Translations under genes and position numbers: made by a program | DNA from: Bacteroidota bacterium | GTDB lineage: Bacteria; Bacteroidota; Bacteroidia; Chitinophagales; Chitinophagaceae | Direction of reading: 5' to 3' | DNA: 53,219 nt | Assembly (NCBI GenBank): GCA_013285905.1 | Contig: JABDGU010000012.1 | Coordinates: 172 to 53,390, forward strand | Part shown: piece by piece, positions 17,484 to 26,004 of the stretch | Numbering within the stretch: position 1 is the stretch's first letter | Layout: every line of letters starts with the position of its first letter | Notes under the pieces: generated by a model | Seen by the model: the letters and a program-made list of their open reading frames with translations, nothing else | Databases searched by the model: none | Told to the model about the DNA's origin: nothing

Positions 17484-18008
17484 GTCCGATTCTGTCTGCG
17501 CATATTTCTGCTGCCATACGCGTCATCCTGGGCTTTTGCCTGGCCTTGCGCTTGGCTGCAAAAGCGTGTGGGCCTCCTGAGACTCAGATTTGATGCTGGC
17601 TTCTCATCCAATTTTGTGAATATCTTTTTTTGGAAACCGCCTCCTCAAAATCCTATCTTTGGGTCAAATTTAAACCCTGTTTTGCCAGATGAAGAAACCA
17701 AAAAAATTGCTCCGGTTATTATAAAACGAAATAACCCAAACTTCCTTAGGAATTTAGGCATCATTCTAAGGACTTCCGTTTTGCAATAAAAACAGATATT
17801 CGGAAATCGCGTTAAACTTTGCGTCTTTGTGCCTTTGCTGCCTGCCCGGCAATATGCGGGCTTAAATTATCGTGCAGGATTTTGATATACAAATGATAAA
17901 ATCCAAACCCTCACTATCCACATTTTATCATTACAACCCCAATTTTCACTAAAAGTGGCAAGTTTTTATCACAAACAATTGATTATCAAAAATTTATAAA
18001 AAAAACAG

Positions 18009-18089
18009 TGTGCAACAAATGAGCAATAATGAGCAGGAACTGAGCAATAACTGAGCAGGAACTGAGCAACTTTTGGCCAAAAATGAGCA
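18009..18089 (+). repeat. Helically phased TGAGCA array
   Basis: TGAGCA occurs at 18020, 18030, 18041, 18052, 18063 and 18084, and TGTGCA at 18009. Spacings are 11, 10, 11, 11, 11 and 21 bp, so every copy faces the same side of the helix. The units alternate between TGAGCAATAA(C) and TGAGCAGGAAC. Confidence 0.8.
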
Positions 18090-18251
18090 GAAAATGGCAC
18101 ATCATTTTGTGGATATTTTACATAATAACTTCAAGCCAATCCTAAAATCATGCGCACTTTTCTCATGAGCAACAGCGAATAACCAAAAGAAAGAACACTC
18201 ACGACGGGCATCATAACACGCAGTAAACCCTCTATGGGGCTTTGTGCATTT

Positions 18252-18424
18252 GCGGCAAAATTTTCATATTACTCCGTTAACTAAAGCGGCAATTTTCAGT
18301 AAACATCCTAAAGCGGCAATTTTTCATTTTATAGCATCATAAATAATTCAAATACAGTCGTATATGCAATATTAAAAAACCACAATAGCGGCAACACGCA
18401 GGCAACAAAGCGGCAATTTTCCAA
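18252..18424 (+). repeat. Four dispersed copies of GCGGCAA(N)TTTTC
   Basis: Copies start at 18252, 18286, 18313 and 18410. Three of them are extended to AAAGCGGCAATTTT. There is no coding frame through them. They lie just downstream of the thioredoxin-like gene on the opposite strand. Confidence 0.65.
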
Positions 18425-18450
18425 AAATGCTACCAGGCGACAGGACGGGC

Positions 18451-18942
18451 TTATTTCACCAGTTCCTTTATCTTGGCAAATACTTCCTCTTCACCGCCTT
18501 CTTCATAGCCGGAATGCATAAATGCCACCTTACCGTCTTTGCCTATTATCAATGTAAATGGCACTGTCTGGAAATTCAAAGATCGCTTCAGGTCAGAATT
18601 CGGGTCAATATAAAAAGGAAATTTCCAACCTTGCGATATAGCATAGCTGCGTACCAGCCCTTCAGCACGAGATTCGTCAATTGATACCGTCATATAATTG
18701 AAGTCGGCTTCCTTTTGCCAATCAGGCAATTTCTTACTGATATTTTTTATTTCTTTTTTGCAGGGTACGCACCATGTAGCCCAGAAACTTACAAGCGTAA
18801 CTTTGCCTTTGGTATATGTTTCATTAAATGGAACCTTCTTACCACTGTTTACGTCTTTTATTTGGGTGTCGGGTAGCTCAGATTGGGCAAAAAGGCTGCC
18901 CGTTAGGAACAAACAGGCTAATAATACAGTAATTTTCTTCAT
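18451..18942 (-). CDS. Periplasmic TlpA-like thioredoxin, 163 aa
   Basis: A signal peptide (MKKITVLLACLFLTGSLFAQ) is followed by a single thioredoxin fold with active site WATWCVPC (C58, C61) and a cis-Pro in QTVPFTLII. This is a compact soluble TlpA/ResA-type disulfide reductase without the DUF4369 domain. It is divergent from the DUF6029 gene with only 94 bp between, suggesting shared regulation. The DUF6029 protein has a C-terminal NCAGGVC pair that could be a thiol substrate (inference). Confidence 0.88.
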   Translation of the reverse strand: MKKITVLLACLFLTGSLFAQSELPDTQIKDVNSGKKVPFNETYTKGKVTLVSFWATWCVPCKKEIKNISKKLPDWQKEADFNYMTVSIDESRAEGLVRSYAISQGWKFPFYIDPNSDLKRSLNFQTVPFTLIIGKDGKVAFMHSGYEEGGEEEVFAKIKELVK

Positions 18943-18978
18943 AAGTAATTGTTTTTAAGAATAATAAGCGAAAAACTT

Positions 18979-18992
18979 GCCAAAAATGAGCA
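18979..18992 (+). promoter_or_regulatory. Motif GCCAAAAATGAGCA in divergent promoter region
   Basis: This 14-bp sequence is identical to 18076-18089 at the end of the phased TGAGCA array. It lies in the 94-bp region between the divergent thioredoxin-like and DUF6029 genes, where an operator would be expected. Confidence 0.4.
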
Positions 18993-19036
18993 AAGCGTCT
19001 AATTTCGGAAAAATTTAAAACTTTACAATCTTTTTA

Positions 19037-20701
19037 ATGAAAAAAATCATCTCTTTATTCATTTTATGTTCATTGAGCGCCCTTGCATGGGGGCAAGGTA
19101 CCCTCACAGGCGACCTGATGATGAACCTGAACTTTTTTCAAAGCGACCCTGCTATCAATGCCAACAACGATCTGTACAATAAATATTTAAGCGGCAGCGA
19201 AGGCTGGCTGGGCCTCAGGTATAATAATAAAGGTTTTACAGTTTTTGTGCGTGCCGATGCCTTTAATAATTCCAATCTTAAAGTACCTGCCTCTGTAAAC
19301 ACAAATTTCGGGATAGGTGCATGGTCTGTCAGCAAAGATTTCAGCGGCCTTTCTATAACCGCGGGATATATATACGACCAGGTGGGCAGTGGTATCCTGT
19401 TTCGGTCCTATGAAGACCGCGGCTTATTAATAGACAATGCCCTCGTGGGTTTTGAATTAAAATACAAACTCACAGATCATATCATGTTAAAAGGCCTTAC
19501 AGGCCAGCAAAAGAAAAATAGTCTGGATAATAACCAGGATGTTCTGTCCCAGAGATATGCACCGGTAGTAAGGGTCATTAACGCAGAAGGAGATTTCCAT
19601 ATCGGTAAGGCGCAATTGTCCCCTGGCCTTGGCGTATTGAACCGCACACTCGATCAATCGACTATGGATGCTATTGTAGGCACTCTTGATGCATTGCCCC
19701 TCTCGCAGAGATTTGAGCCAATGTACAACATGTACGCCTTCACGGCCTACAACTTGCTCACTTTAGGAAGCCTTACTTGGTATGCCGAAGGTGCTTACAA
19801 AACACATGAGGCCATTGCCGACCCAAGCGGCACTTTGGTTGACAAGCCGGGCAATGTTGAATATACGAGTATTGGCTATGCAAGAAAGGGACTCGCCATT
19901 AACCTGAACGGTAAGCGCACCGATGCATTTGTAATGCGCGTTACACCTATTATTAATCCTACCACACCATCAGACGGAACCCTGAACTGGCAGCCGATCA
20001 TTGCTATTATCCGCCCCGGCAGATTGATGTCACGTTATACACCAGCATCAGAAGATTATTCTGAAATGGCAGGCACAGCCAACGTCCTTGTTTCGCCCAG
20101 CGATAACCTGAGTCTTGCTTTCACAGGTACAACGATCAATACACTTGATAATGCTGAGTTGTATCGGGAAGCATATTGCGATGCAGTTTACAATACCCAG
20201 GGGGCCTGGTCTTTCCAGGGCGGTATCCAATACTTAGAATATAACAAAACCGCTTACCAGGTTTCAGAGGGCATCTCCAGCACAGCATCCTTGCCTATGG
20301 TAAAAGCATTAACTCCTTTTGCTGAGGCCACCTATAAGATAAGCACGAAAAAATCTTTGCGAATGGAACTGGAATATATGAGTACGAAAGAGGATTACGG
20401 TTCATGGGTGTATGCAATACTGGAGTATAACCTGGCGCCTAAATGGTCTATATCAGCAGCAGATATGTACAATATAACACCGAATAAAAACTCCGATAAC
20501 CCTAATTTCAACACCCTGACTAATTCTGTACCTGACCAGGGCCATCATTATTATAATATATACACTGCATACACCAAAGGCCCTCATCGTTTTGCGATAG
20601 CTTATGTAAAACAGGTTGACGGAATAAACTGTGCCGGCGGCGTCTGCCGTTATGAGCCTGCTTTCAGCGGTGTTAAAGCAACTATTACTTCCAGCTTTTA
20701 A
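19037..20701 (+). CDS. DUF6029-like outer-membrane beta-barrel protein, 554 aa
   Basis: A signal peptide (MKKIISLFILCSLSALAWGQ) precedes a long chain of alternating hydrophobic and polar strands ending in Phe (TITSSF), as expected of an outer-membrane barrel. Segments such as GDLMMNLNFFQSD, AGYIYDQVGSGILFRSYEDR and ALVGFELKYKL are what I associate with the DUF6029 family of Bacteroidota. A Cys pair lies near the C-terminus (NCAGGVC). Function is unknown. Its divergent partner is a periplasmic thioredoxin, which hints at a redox or folding link. Confidence 0.75.
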   Translation: MKKIISLFILCSLSALAWGQGTLTGDLMMNLNFFQSDPAINANNDLYNKYLSGSEGWLGLRYNNKGFTVFVRADAFNNSNLKVPASVNTNFGIGAWSVSKDFSGLSITAGYIYDQVGSGILFRSYEDRGLLIDNALVGFELKYKLTDHIMLKGLTGQQKKNSLDNNQDVLSQRYAPVVRVINAEGDFHIGKAQLSPGLGVLNRTLDQSTMDAIVGTLDALPLSQRFEPMYNMYAFTAYNLLTLGSLTWYAEGAYKTHEAIADPSGTLVDKPGNVEYTSIGYARKGLAINLNGKRTDAFVMRVTPIINPTTPSDGTLNWQPIIAIIRPGRLMSRYTPASEDYSEMAGTANVLVSPSDNLSLAFTGTTINTLDNAELYREAYCDAVYNTQGAWSFQGGIQYLEYNKTAYQVSEGISSTASLPMVKALTPFAEATYKISTKKSLRMELEYMSTKEDYGSWVYAILEYNLAPKWSISAADMYNITPNKNSDNPNFNTLTNSVPDQGHHYYNIYTAYTKGPHRFAIAYVKQVDGINCAGGVCRYEPAFSGVKATITSSF

Positions 20702-20741
20702 AATAGAAGATGTCCCTCCTTTCAACGGCAATGTCATTTAT

Positions 20742-20843
20742 TTAAGGGAGAAAAGTCCGAAGGACTGGTATGATTATAGAAAAAATCGCAAAGCACATAT
20801 AAACCCCAACGGGGTGAGATTCTTTCGATAAATAGAATATCGT
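20742..20843 (+). repeat. Bipartite REP-like element, copy 1
   Basis: Hairpin AGTCC-GAA-GGACT (20754-20766), then ATGATTATAG, a spacer, and hairpin CCCC-AAC-GGGG (20804-20814) followed by TGAGATT. The same layout recurs at 30039-30133 with a different second stem. Confidence 0.65.
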
Positions 20844-21018
20844 AACTAAGGACCTTAGCCTCAAAGCCGTGGGACATCTGTTTTGTGTAACATCTTTCAT
20901 AGCTTTGCATTTCCTTTTGGAAAGCATTTTATTCCTATAAGGATATCATTTAGGCATTAGTAGTACACCGTGGTTTAGTAGTTCAGTCCTTCAGGTCGCA
21001 CTGCCTTTTTTCGGGTGC

Positions 21019-21080
21019 CGTTGTTGGTCGCCTGACCAACAACGAATATTTTATCAGTAGCCCCGTCCTTCAGGACGGGG
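21019..21080. repeat. Two strong adjacent hairpins
   Basis: CGTTGTTGGTC/GACCAACAACG (21019-21029 with 21034-21044, loop GCCT) and CCCCGTCC/GGACGGGG (21061-21068 with 21073-21080, loop TTCA). There are no T runs after them. They are REP-like rather than simple terminators, although either could end the DUF6029 transcript. Confidence 0.65.
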
Positions 21081-21226
21081 ACCTTATGAAATAAAGGGAT
21101 GGCTTTAGCCTAAAATTGAATGACGAGGGTCTGAATGAAACAATACCAATAAGGCTATAATAGAAAAGGACTTTGCACCTTAGCGTCTTTGCGGTAAATT
21201 TTTTATTATGTAATCCTGATAACAAA

Positions 21227-22825
21227 ATGTTGAAGACAGATTTTCTGATAATAGGTTCAGGTATAGCAGGGCTCAGTTTTGCACTTAAAACAGCCGCCCG
21301 TTTCCCTGATAAAACGATAAGCATCCTTACAAAAGTAAATACGGATGAGACCAACACCAAATATGCACAGGGTGGCATTGCAGTAGTAAACGACCTGGAG
21401 CACGACAGCTTTCAGAAACACATAAAGGATACATTGATAGCGGGTGATGGATTATGTAATGAAAAGATCGTTGATATTGTAGTAAAAGAAGGGCCTCAAC
21501 GAGTAGATGAGATCATAGAATGGGGCACGCAGTTTGACAAAGATAAGGAGGGCGAATACCTGAGGGGCAGAGAAGGTGGCCATTCAGAGCATCGCATACT
21601 GCATTACAAAGACATCACGGGTTTTGAGATAGAGCGGGCCCTGGTACAGGAATTAGCTAAATACCCCAACATCAAAATATACAACCACTGGTTTGTGCTG
21701 GATATCATTACACAGCACCATCTCGGTTTTCTTGTTACCAAGTCCACACCCGATATTGAATGCTATGGCGTCTATGCCCTTAACCTGAATACGAATAATA
21801 TCGAAAAGATATTATCACGCGTCACATTGATGGCCTCGGGTGGGGTGGGGCAGGCTTATCGCACCACTACCAATCCTAAAATTGCAACCGGCGATGGTAT
21901 TGCCATGGCCTATCGTGCGAAAGGAAGAATAGAAAATATGGAGTTTATACAATTCCACCCCACGGCATTGTACGAGACTGGCGTAAGCCCGTCTTTTCTT
22001 ATTACTGAGGCCGTCAGAGGCGATGGAGGCATCTTAAGAAATAAAGAAGGCGAAGCCTTTATGAAAAAATATGATGAGCGTGCAGACCTTGCTCCGCGTG
22101 ATGTTGTGGCTCGTGCTATAGATAGTGAAATGAAACGCACCGGTACAGAATATGTTTTTCTTGATTGCCGCCACATGGACCATGCAAAATTCCTCGCCCA
22201 CTTCCCCAATATTTATGCTCGCTGCAAAGATTCGGGGATAGATGTGTTTAAACAGATGATACCTGTTGCGCCCGCCGCCCATTACTGCTGCGGGGGTATT
22301 AAGACAGATGAATTCGGCCGTTCTTCCATTAGGCATTTATACGCCTGCGGCGAATGTGCAAGCACGGGACTGCATGGTGCAAACCGCCTTGCCTCAAACT
22401 CTCTTCTCGAAGCGCTTGTATTTGCACACCGTTGTTCTGAAGATGTAGCAGCGCAGATTGATTCTGTTTCTTTTCATGATGAAGTGCCTGACTGGAATGC
22501 CTCGGGCACAACCGACCCGCAGGAAATGATATTGATAACCCAAAGCCTAAAAGAGACCCAGCAGGTAATGAGTGATTATGTGGGCATTGTACGCAATGAT
22601 GTGCGACTGGAAAGGGCCATGCACCGCATTGATCTGCTGCATGATGAAACCGAAGAATTATACAAAACAACCACACCATCCCCTCAGCTCTGCGAATTAC
22701 GTAATCTCATCACAATCGGTTACCTCATTGTCAAATCGGCCCAATTCCGCAAAGAAAGCCGGGGCTTGCACTACAACACTGATTATCCTTACAAAAGCGA
22801 ATTGGTGCAGCAGGTGGTGTTGTAG
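21227..22825 (+). CDS. nadB: L-aspartate oxidase
   Basis: A 532-aa flavoenzyme converting L-aspartate to iminoaspartate, the first step of NAD synthesis from aspartate. The start is the ATG at 21227 (MLKTDFLIIGSGIAGLS), which puts the FAD-binding Rossmann motif at residues 9-16; the frame opens 18 codons earlier only at a TTG. Family hallmarks are REGGHSEHRILHYKD, ATGDGIAMAYRAKG, EFIQFHPTALY and ACGECASTGLHGANRLASNS. The last helical domain (~430-532) is present, so the gene is full length. nadA and nadC are not in the window. kynU, at the right end, belongs to the alternative tryptophan route to quinolinate. Confidence 0.95.
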   Translation: MLKTDFLIIGSGIAGLSFALKTAARFPDKTISILTKVNTDETNTKYAQGGIAVVNDLEHDSFQKHIKDTLIAGDGLCNEKIVDIVVKEGPQRVDEIIEWGTQFDKDKEGEYLRGREGGHSEHRILHYKDITGFEIERALVQELAKYPNIKIYNHWFVLDIITQHHLGFLVTKSTPDIECYGVYALNLNTNNIEKILSRVTLMASGGVGQAYRTTTNPKIATGDGIAMAYRAKGRIENMEFIQFHPTALYETGVSPSFLITEAVRGDGGILRNKEGEAFMKKYDERADLAPRDVVARAIDSEMKRTGTEYVFLDCRHMDHAKFLAHFPNIYARCKDSGIDVFKQMIPVAPAAHYCCGGIKTDEFGRSSIRHLYACGECASTGLHGANRLASNSLLEALVFAHRCSEDVAAQIDSVSFHDEVPDWNASGTTDPQEMILITQSLKETQQVMSDYVGIVRNDVRLERAMHRIDLLHDETEELYKTTTPSPQLCELRNLITIGYLIVKSAQFRKESRGLHYNTDYPYKSELVQQVVL

Positions 22826-22838
22826 GCCTTTTCTGTCC

Positions 22839-22870
22839 TGCGCGAGTCTCCTCCTTCAGGGACTCGCGCA
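22839..22870. repeat. REP-like hairpin (TGCGCGAGTC stem)
   Basis: A perfect 10-bp stem, 22839-22848 with 22861-22870, around a 12-nt loop. The flanks (CCTGCG before, CGCATAnTCG after) match the hairpin at 28382-28406. It may also terminate nadB. Confidence 0.6.
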
Positions 22871-22957
22871 TACTCGTAATGGAAGTCTAAAGCTGTATTG
22901 CCAACACACATTCATGCCTATCGCAAAATCACAAGCATCACAGTTCAGACAACTCAC

Positions 22958-24754
22958 TTATGACAAACTTGGAGTTAGCAATGTTTTCTCTTTCCTTTCT
23001 CCTATCTGCTGCCTCCACATGGCATAGTACAAACCTTTTTCGTCTATCAGGCTTTGGTGCGATCCTGTTTCAATGATATTGCCTTTCTCCAGTACATAGA
23101 TCCTGTCTGCGTGCATAATGGTGGAAAGCCTGTGCGCTATCATAATAGTGATATGCTCGCGTTTGGCCGTAATGCTGCGTATGGTCTGTGAAATATCTTC
23201 TTCAGTAAGAGAATCCAGTGCAGAGGTTGCCTCGTCAAAAACCATCAGTTTAGGTTCGCGTAATAAAGCGCGCGCTATCGATAAGCGCTGGCGCTCACCA
23301 CCCGATAATTTCAGGCCGCCTTCGCCTATCATTGTGTCAATACCTTTTTCTGCACGGGACAATAAGTTTTGACAAGCAGCCTGGTTTAGTGCCTTGTTCA
23401 TCAATTCTTCTGTGGCAGAAGGGTTAACGAACAGCAGGTTTTCACGTATAGTGCCCGAGAATAATTGCGGGTCTTGTGTTACCAGGCCCATCTGGTGGCG
23501 CAGTTCTTCATAATTAATATTGGCCTGTTCGTGGCCATTATAATAAATATGCCCTTTGTTGGGGTGGTATAGGCCTACCAGTAATTTTACAAGCGTGGTC
23601 TTACCGCTGCCGGATGGGCCAACAAAAGCGACTGTTTCGCCCACTTTCACTTTAAAAGAAATATCCTCCAGCGCCGCACGCGAAGAACTGTTATGCTTGA
23701 AAGTAACATCCCTGAATTCTACATCTTGTATCTTATTGATCGCTTCGGGATTTTCGGGAGTGTATTCCACGGGTTTCTTTAAAAGCTCCTGCATATTGTG
23801 TAAGGAGGCTTCTGCTTCGCGATAGGAGAGGATGACATTCCCGATTTCCTGCATTGGGCCAAAAATGAAAAATGAATAGAATGTCAGCGTAAGGTACTGC
23901 CCCGGAGAAATAGCATCTCTGAAAATGAAATACAGCAGCGACATTACCACTATTTGCTGCAGAAGATTTACAAAGGTGCCTTGTATGAATGATATAGTAC
24001 GTATGCTGCGTACTTTCTTCAGTTCCAGTTTCAGTATCTTTATTGTTGTGGCATTCAGCCTGCGAATTTCCTGGTGTGTAAGCCCGAGGCTTTTTACCAG
24101 TTCAATATTCCTCAGGGATTCAGTGGTTGATCCGGCAAGTGCATTTGTCTCGCGGACAATATTTTTCTGAACAGATTTGATACGTTTACTTAATGAACTG
24201 ATAAGGATACCCAACAAAGTAGCGCCTATAACATACACTAAAGGTAAATAAGGGCTTAACGATAATGCATAAACAATAACAAATACAATACCAATTACCG
24301 TAGGTAAGAGTACATTGAAAAATGAGGTGATGAATTTCTCGCAATCTGCCCTTACCTTCTGCAACACAGACAGGGTTTGGCCGCTGCTTTGATCCTCAAA
24401 GTCCTGGTAAGGAAGTTGCAGGGCATGGCGCAGGCCATCAGTATATAACTTGGCGCCATATTTTTGTATCACCACATTTACCACATAGTCCTGGAAATTT
24501 TTTGCGATCCTTGATACCATTGCTGCGCCGATAATTAAGCCCACATATTTCAGCGATTGCATAAAGAACCCTGTCATGTCGCGTGGTATCAGCCCTTTCT
24601 TATCTACCGAATGTGGATGGTTAACAAAAAGATCAAGGATAATGCCAGAGTATCTTGGATTCAGCAAAGAGAAGCATTGGTTAATCGCAGCAAGTATTAT
24701 GGCCAAAAAGATCAAAAGCCGGTAAGGCTTCAGATATTGCATTAATAGTTTCAT
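22958..24754 (-). CDS. MsbA-like ABC exporter (fused permease-ATPase), 598 aa
   Basis: An N-terminal transmembrane domain of six helices (~10-310) is followed by one nucleotide-binding domain: Walker A GPSGSGKT (379-386), Q-loop in TQDPQLF, signature LSGGE (483-487), Walker B LMVFDE (503-508) and the switch His in IAHRLS. Half-transporters of this kind dimerise and export lipids, lipopolysaccharide precursors, drugs or peptides; the substrate is not evident. A near-perfect -7 element (24762-24769) lies 7 nt before the ATG. Confidence 0.92.
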   Translation of the reverse strand: MKLLMQYLKPYRLLIFLAIILAAINQCFSLLNPRYSGIILDLFVNHPHSVDKKGLIPRDMTGFFMQSLKYVGLIIGAAMVSRIAKNFQDYVVNVVIQKYGAKLYTDGLRHALQLPYQDFEDQSSGQTLSVLQKVRADCEKFITSFFNVLLPTVIGIVFVIVYALSLSPYLPLVYVIGATLLGILISSLSKRIKSVQKNIVRETNALAGSTTESLRNIELVKSLGLTHQEIRRLNATTIKILKLELKKVRSIRTISFIQGTFVNLLQQIVVMSLLYFIFRDAISPGQYLTLTFYSFFIFGPMQEIGNVILSYREAEASLHNMQELLKKPVEYTPENPEAINKIQDVEFRDVTFKHNSSSRAALEDISFKVKVGETVAFVGPSGSGKTTLVKLLVGLYHPNKGHIYYNGHEQANINYEELRHQMGLVTQDPQLFSGTIRENLLFVNPSATEELMNKALNQAACQNLLSRAEKGIDTMIGEGGLKLSGGERQRLSIARALLREPKLMVFDEATSALDSLTEEDISQTIRSITAKREHITIMIAHRLSTIMHADRIYVLEKGNIIETGSHQSLIDEKGLYYAMWRQQIGERKEKTLLTPSLS

Positions 24755-24761
24755 ATAAATG

Positions 24762-24769
24762 CAAATGTA
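24762..24769 (-). promoter_or_regulatory. -7 element (TACATTTG) abutting the ABC exporter start
   Basis: Read on the minus strand this is TACATTTG, a full match to TAnnTTTG, with 7 nt between it and the ATG at 24754. Transcription would begin at or almost at the start codon. Confidence 0.45.
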
Positions 24770-24833
24770 AAATGATATTGCCTGACATTGCTAATAGCCA
24801 CTTAATTATTTTTTATAATTAAGTAGGCGCATA

Positions 24834-25250
24834 TTACAGGGCTTTATATTCCCTTAACATGGCTCCTACTTTTCTATCTATAGGCAGGGTAAAAATGTCC
24901 TCACATATATCAGCAATATTCATCCAATATGTTCTTTCATTGGCTACCTGGTTAATGATCTTGTCCGGCATGTTTGCCGATATAAGATAGTAGATACTTA
25001 TTACTTGTGATTCGTCAAATGCCGATTGCTGAAAAAAATCGGTGGTGTAAAAATGTTTTATTACTTCTATATCTATACCCAGTTCCTCCAGCCATTCTCT
25101 TTTCAGGCAATCTATCGTTCCTTCGCCCCAATCCATGCCACCTCCCGGAAATTTTATTACTTTTTGACCTCTTATGATCTCTTCATTCACCAGTATCTTG
25201 CCATCACATATCCAGATGCCATAAACTCTTATGTTAAAACGCTTCCCCAT
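24834..25250 (-). CDS. Nudix hydrolase, 138 aa
   Basis: The Nudix box spans residues 36-58: GGGMDWGEG, then REWLEELGI, satisfying GX5EX7REUXEEXGU. The rest (SIYYLISANMP) is the usual small alpha/beta/alpha sandwich. Such enzymes hydrolyse nucleoside diphosphates linked to other moieties; the substrate cannot be told. Its ATG begins at the very next base after the stop of the upstream lipoprotein gene, so the two are almost certainly co-transcribed and translationally coupled. Confidence 0.9.
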   Translation of the reverse strand: MGKRFNIRVYGIWICDGKILVNEEIIRGQKVIKFPGGGMDWGEGTIDCLKREWLEELGIDIEVIKHFYTTDFFQQSAFDESQVISIYYLISANMPDKIINQVANERTYWMNIADICEDIFTLPIDRKVGAMLREYKAL

Positions 25251-25979
25251 CTAGTTAAGGTTAATACCCAAAGTAAAACCAATAAATGGCTTTTGCTGGT
25301 ATATCCAGTATTCCCGGTTTTTATCTAAAAGGTCTCCCAGCCCCAATGCAATACCAAAGTTTACATTTTCAATTGCCATATTGATCCCCAGGCCATAAAC
25401 AAACATTGCCCCCTCGTAGTCTTTTAAAAGATGTATATTCTCTGTTGTATTGGTGTCAATAGGTGTACTCCCTATGCCAAGGAATAGTCCGGTGCTGATA
25501 CCATAATGTTTCACGCTTTGTTTATAAATATTTAAGGGTGTGCGCTCATAATCTACAATATAAACATCCGACCTGTACCCTAAAAACAGGGCACCATTAA
25601 AATTGGTCAATAATTGGTTGGGGATATTATTTGTTGCAGGCCTGAATAATAAGGGGAGTGTTATCGCATCTATATCAAAGGATGTTTTGTAAAAGGTATG
25701 CCGCGGATTGCCGTCTTTTATTTTTTTCTGCAGGCCGGTATAGATTGTCTTTTTCTTTACAAGTATGGCTGTGGAATCAGGAAATTCTATAACTGGGCAT
25801 ACCACCAGGGTATCGTCATCTACTTTATATACATATACTTCATCTCTCGTTTTACCTATAATGCTTGTCTTGTAAATACCATCCTTGAATTCATATTTCG
25901 AACTATTGCGAAGAACCGCACAGCTTGCGAATGCGCATAAGAAGATAAGAAAATATATAAATCTGAATATACGCACCAT
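25251..25979 (-). CDS. Lipoprotein of unknown function, 242 aa
   Basis: The lipoprotein signal ends in lipobox FASC at about residue 20. The N-terminal part (EFKDGIYKTSIIGKTRDEVYVYKVDDDTLVV) is a small beta domain. The C-terminal half has alternating strands with many Gly/aromatic residues and ends FIGFTLGINLN, like an outer-membrane barrel edge. It is the first gene of a two-gene operon with the Nudix hydrolase. No family recognised. Confidence 0.7.
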   Translation of the reverse strand: MVRIFRFIYFLIFLCAFASCAVLRNSSKYEFKDGIYKTSIIGKTRDEVYVYKVDDDTLVVCPVIEFPDSTAILVKKKTIYTGLQKKIKDGNPRHTFYKTSFDIDAITLPLLFRPATNNIPNQLLTNFNGALFLGYRSDVYIVDYERTPLNIYKQSVKHYGISTGLFLGIGSTPIDTNTTENIHLLKDYEGAMFVYGLGINMAIENVNFGIALGLGDLLDKNREYWIYQQKPFIGFTLGINLN

Positions 25980-26004
25980 ATATAAATATACCCTTTCCTC
26001 GCGT

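Larger units (their letters stand above)
17484..18450. other. 970-bp gene-free region with several short-repeat arrays
   Basis: No credible gene in any frame. Contents in order: a fragment resembling the GCAAAGACGC-type intergenic repeat (17815-17845); a DnaA-box-like CTATCCACA (17914-17922); an AT-rich stretch (17965-18005); the phased TGAGCA array (18009-18089); a second DnaA-box-like TGTGGATAT (18108-18116); and four copies of GCGGCAA(N)TTTTC (18252-18424). It could be a regulatory, replication or integration locus, or mobile-element debris. Confidence 0.5.
20702..21226. other. 525-bp intergenic region built of REP-like hairpins
   Basis: It holds the bipartite element at 20742-20843, an 11-bp perfect hairpin (21019-21044), CCCCGTCC-TTCA-GGACGGGG (21061-21080), a degenerate relative CAGTCCTTCAGGTCG (~20983-20998) and a CTTAGCGTCTTTGCGGT fragment (~21179-21195). 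There is no gene. The nadB promoter must lie near its right end. Confidence 0.6.

Noticed and set aside
17568-17789. A 73-codon plus-strand ORF in the repeat-rich region
   Set aside because: Its composition is irregular, there is no start context, and it lies among decayed repeats.
18009-18089. The phased array as a CRISPR
   Set aside because: Repeat units are only 6-11 bp with no unique spacers, and no cas genes are present.
18094-18112. TGGCAC near the array as a possible sigma-54 -24 element
   Set aside because: The base pair required at -12 (GC ten bases after GG) is absent, and no gene lies in the proper position downstream.
22572-23027. A 151-codon plus-strand ORF after nadB
   Set aside because: It is an alternative frame of nadB and runs antisense into the ABC exporter gene.
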